From Chitinophagaceae bacterium UBA1953 (lineage in GTDB: Bacteria > Bacteroidota > Bacteroidia > Chitinophagales > Chitinophagaceae): DNA of 64,000 nucleotides. Below the pieces are notes generated by a model. The model was given only the letters and a program-made list of their open reading frames with translations. It ran no database searches and was not told where the DNA came from. The number at the start of each line of letters is the position of its first letter. The stretch's first letter is position 1. Below are positions 61,447-64,000 of this stretch, one piece after another. The stretch is taken from the NCBI GenBank assembly GCA_002336115.1, contig DDEN01000061.1, positions 144,136 through 208,135 on the forward strand. The letters are read 5' to 3'. The position numbers and the translations under genes were made by a program.

Positions 61447-63312
61447 ATGTACTCCTTTATAGCCGGCATTTTTATTTTGCCTGTTATTGTTAGCGGATTA
61501 CTTCTTTTCCTTCCCTCAAAAGCCGCTAAAATACTGGTAATATTCTCTGCAGTTGTGCTGTCTGCAATCTCTGTTTATTTGTTTGTCCAGACAGATCAGC
61601 CTTTTTATTTCAGCGTTCCGCATTATGTAAACGAAATAGTTGCCGGTGCCGATATTCTGCTGCTGCTTTATTTTGGATGGGTGGCTATCCGCAAAAGAAG
61701 TGTGCTGGTGGGTGTTATGACGGTGTTGCAACTGGGAGGCTTGCTGTATTTGTTGAAAATTCTTCCGCCTGCTGAAAGTATGCAGTTCATGGTTGATAAG
61801 CTGAGTGCATCTATGTTTATGCTCATCAACATAATCAGTGGTATCATTGCAGTTTATTCGCTGCGGTATATTGAAGAAGAAAATTGCAGCAGTTTCCGTA
61901 AAAAATATTTCATGTCCATCATGTTCTGGTTTATTGCTGTCATGAACATGATTGTTTCTTCCGATAACCTGGAATATTTCTTCCTGTTTTTTGAATTAAC
62001 AACACTGGCTTCCTTCCTCTTTATTGGTTTCAGGAAAGATGAAGAATCGGTAGGCAATGCAATAACTGCTTTATGGATGAACCAGATTGGCGGGCTTGCC
62101 ATTTTGGTTGCCATCTTCTTTATTTATTACAATGGTTATGGCGAAGCAACATTCACCAACCTGCTTGCACATGGTTCAGCAACAGGTATTTTATTGCCGC
62201 TTGCATTTATGAGTGTTGCTGCCTTAATTAAAGGAGCACAAATGCCGTTCAGTAAATGGTTGCTTGGAGCTATGGTAGCTCCCACACCTGTGAGTGCGTT
62301 GCTTCACTCATCCACAATGGTTAAGATTGCGCCGTTTATTATTCTCCGTTTATCGCCTGCTTTAAAAGAAACACCTGTTGCAACTGTTATTATTGCTTTA
62401 ACCGGTTTTGTATTTGTAGCTGCGGCCGTTGTTTCCCTATCGCAGGATAATTTAAAACGTATCCTTGCACACTCCACCATTGGTTTGCTTGCTTTAATGA
62501 TCATGATGGCTGCCATTGCCACACCTGTTACCATTATTGCATCGCTGGTACTCGTCCTGTTTCATGGTATTTCCAAGTGTATGCTCTTTCTTAACGCAGG
62601 TGTATTGGAACGTGTATTTCATCTCAAACAAACGTCCGATATGGATAAGCTGGGCGAGGTTGGTCCTTATACTTCGCTGGCAGTAACTCTCGGTTTTATG
62701 TCGCTGTTGTTACCACCGTTTGGCGCATTTGTTGGCAAGTGGTTAAGTTATTTAACACTGGGGGCTTTTATTCAGGAACAAAGAATATTCGGTGCGTTGG
62801 TGATTGTGTTTGTTGCAATTGGTGGTGCGGTGTTCTCACTGTTGTATTTCAAAGTAATGGGCACACTTATTTCAAGAACAGGCAATAGCGATCATATTGA
62901 ATTTGAACATACAGGTAAGATTTACAAAACCATCATCAATTTATTGATGGTGATGATTGTGTTGTGTATGGTTGGTTTGCCTTACCTGTTAACACACCTG
63001 TTTTCGCCTGTTGCTGCCACGCTTGTTGGTTCGCATATTCCTATTGTTACCGAAGGATGGAATTATTACATCGGTGCAATGAAGCTGCCCATGGTTCCAT
63101 TGCTGGTTGCTTTCTTTTTGCTACCTGTAACTATTGTGGCAGCTATGTTTGTACAGTTAAAGAATGTTGACAGGGCAAAAGAATACATGTGTGGTGAAAA
63201 GATAAATTACTCGTTCTCTTCATTCTATTTCACTACCGACAAAGCAGTTCCTTATTTTTCAACTGTTGGTATTTTATTTTTTATTGCACTCATAGCTGTG
63301 GCATTGATATAA
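61447..63312 (+). CDS. NuoL/HyfB-like proton-translocating membrane subunit
   Basis: 621 aa from the ATG at 61447. About 16 membrane segments in the antiporter-like fold: FFLFFELTTLASFLFIG, MNQIGGLAILVAIFF, LIKGAQMPFSKWLLGAMVAP and PVSALLHSSTMVKI, the conserved Glu- and Lys-bearing channel region, then DNLKRILAHSTIGLL. The C-terminus (CGEKINYSFSSFYFTTDKA) matches hydrogenase-linked subunits (HyfB/EchA-type) more than complex I NuoL, which has a long lateral helix. It starts a group with the NuoH-like gene 12 bp downstream. Confidence 0.85.
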   Translation: MYSFIAGIFILPVIVSGLLLFLPSKAAKILVIFSAVVLSAISVYLFVQTDQPFYFSVPHYVNEIVAGADILLLLYFGWVAIRKRSVLVGVMTVLQLGGLLYLLKILPPAESMQFMVDKLSASMFMLINIISGIIAVYSLRYIEEENCSSFRKKYFMSIMFWFIAVMNMIVSSDNLEYFFLFFELTTLASFLFIGFRKDEESVGNAITALWMNQIGGLAILVAIFFIYYNGYGEATFTNLLAHGSATGILLPLAFMSVAALIKGAQMPFSKWLLGAMVAPTPVSALLHSSTMVKIAPFIILRLSPALKETPVATVIIALTGFVFVAAAVVSLSQDNLKRILAHSTIGLLALMIMMAAIATPVTIIASLVLVLFHGISKCMLFLNAGVLERVFHLKQTSDMDKLGEVGPYTSLAVTLGFMSLLLPPFGAFVGKWLSYLTLGAFIQEQRIFGALVIVFVAIGGAVFSLLYFKVMGTLISRTGNSDHIEFEHTGKIYKTIINLLMVMIVLCMVGLPYLLTHLFSPVAATLVGSHIPIVTEGWNYYIGAMKLPMVPLLVAFFLLPVTIVAAMFVQLKNVDRAKEYMCGEKINYSFSSFYFTTDKAVPYFSTVGILFFIALIAVALI

Positions 63313-63324
63313 AACGATTTTGTT

Positions 63325-64000
63325 ATGAACAACCTTTTTATTCCGATACTACTCATCATTCTTGCTCCGTTTATAGGCGGCTTGGTTTACGGGTTTGAAC
63401 GTATTGTAAAAGCCCGCATGCAGAGAAGAATTGGTCCGCCGTTGCTGCAACCGTTTTATGATTTCTTCAAACTGGCCGATAAGCGCAGGATGATTGTTCA
63501 CTCGGCTCATGCATTCTTTGGTATTATGCACTTTGTATCGTTGTGGTTTGCTGTTGCTGTGTTGTTGCTTGGTGGTGATTTAATCCTGGTAGTATTTCTT
63601 CACCTGCTTTCATCATCACTCATGATCCTTGCAGGGTACAGTACACGTTCCATCTTCAGCCATCTTGGTGCAAACAGAACAGCCATGACGTTGCTGGCTT
63701 ACGAACCTGTGCTGATTTTGATTGCGGTGTCCATTTACCTCGTAACAGGAAGTTTTGATGTGTCTTCTGTTTACAAAATGGATCAGCCTTTGTTATACAA
63801 ATTACCATTGGCTTTTATTGCATTGCTGCTGATTCTTCCTATTAAAATGAAGAAATCTCCATTTGATGTTGCTGAAGCACACCAGGAAGTTGTAGGTGGA
63901 GTTGAGCTTGAATTTTCAGGAATCTTTTTTGAAGCGGTGTACACAGCTAAATGGTTAGACTATGTATTCTGCTATACACTGGTGTACATGTTTGCAGGAA
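63325..64000 (+). CDS. NuoH/HyfC (EchB)-like membrane subunit, partial at right edge
   Basis: 225 codons are present, no stop before the edge. ERIVKARMQRRIGPPLLQPFYDFFKL (residues about 26-50) is the signature loop of the NuoH/EchB family, which anchors the membrane arm to the Fe-S/hydrogenase module. LLAYEPVLILIAVSIYL and PFDVAEAHQEVVGGVELEFSG follow as expected for the acidic quinone-chamber-like region. The hydrogenase-type HyfC/EchB form is favoured over respiratory NuoH by the HQEVVGG variant. The missing downstream genes would show whether a group 4 hydrogenase or another complex is built. Confidence 0.88.
   Translation, partial: MNNLFIPILLIILAPFIGGLVYGFERIVKARMQRRIGPPLLQPFYDFFKLADKRRMIVHSAHAFFGIMHFVSLWFAVAVLLLGGDLILVVFLHLLSSSLMILAGYSTRSIFSHLGANRTAMTLLAYEPVLILIAVSIYLVTGSFDVSSVYKMDQPLLYKLPLAFIALLLILPIKMKKSPFDVAEAHQEVVGGVELEFSGIFFEAVYTAKWLDYVFCYTLVYMFAG

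Overview
The window is chromosomal DNA of a member of the Bacteroidota, most likely a Chitinophagaceae-type soil or freshwater bacterium. This rests on TAnnTTTG-type promoters with almost no Shine-Dalgarno sites, many exported proteins ending in -AQ signal peptides, type IX secretion (T9SS)-like C-terminal tails, propeller/Y_Y_Y histidine kinases paired with LytTR regulators, a fused E1alpha-E1beta 2-oxoacid dehydrogenase, and futalosine-pathway MqnC. No rRNA, tRNA, CRISPR array or complete insertion sequence was seen. Annotation is by reading motifs; no database search was run.

Layout. 1-10.2 kb (minus): two paralogous exported proteins sharing a duplicated N-terminal beta domain (one carries a renal-dipeptidase-like domain and runs off the left edge, the other a ricin-type lectin tail), two small exported proteins, and a LytTR/propeller-kinase two-component system. 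10.4-25.6 kb: housekeeping and exported enzymes (DUF2490 protein, penicillin-acylase-like hydrolase, class IV aminotransferase, archaemetzincin lipoprotein, fused E1, an M16 peptidase pair, an aspartyl-protease/PDZ protein, mqnC, sialate O-acetylesterase, macrodomain protein), with a repeat-flanked GxxExxY gene. 25.6-26.3 kb is a gap holding a decayed tandem duplication. 26.9-29.6 kb: a compact arsenic operon (arsR-arsM-acr3-arsC) behind a perfect 18-bp palindrome. 29.6-37.1 kb (mostly minus): two exported proteins, a HigBA toxin-antitoxin pair, a DUF296-like lipoprotein, an SDR enzyme, an AI-2E-family permease and a SPASM radical SAM protein. 37.2-53.9 kb: MarR regulator, acyl-CoA dehydrogenase, amidase, B12-binding radical SAM protein, recX, the ribosomal cluster rplM-rpsI-rpsB-tsf, gmk, a CBS/CorC protein, a large zinc metalloprotease and tatC.

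54.4-64 kb is the most interesting part. A promoter with near-consensus elements precedes a four-gene NAD-linked [NiFe]-hydrogenase operon: a NuoE-NuoF fusion (HoxEF), a HoxU-HoxY fusion, HoxH and the maturation protease. The hydrogenase is of the bidirectional or group 3d type. The NuoE-like domain appears to have lost most of its [2Fe-2S] ligands, and the nickel-site motif of HoxH departs from the usual form. After one glycosidase-like gene on the other strand come genes for NuoL/HyfB-like and NuoH/HyfC-like membrane subunits, the second cut by the right edge. Either a separate group 4-type or complex I-like complex begins there, or the soluble hydrogenase is coupled to a membrane ion-pumping arm; the sequence to the right decides this.

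Scattered between genes are several short repeat families: 7-bp tandem arrays (one pair lies inside the E1 coding sequence), CACAGAG-type repeats, and GC-rich palindromes near the hydrogenase operon.
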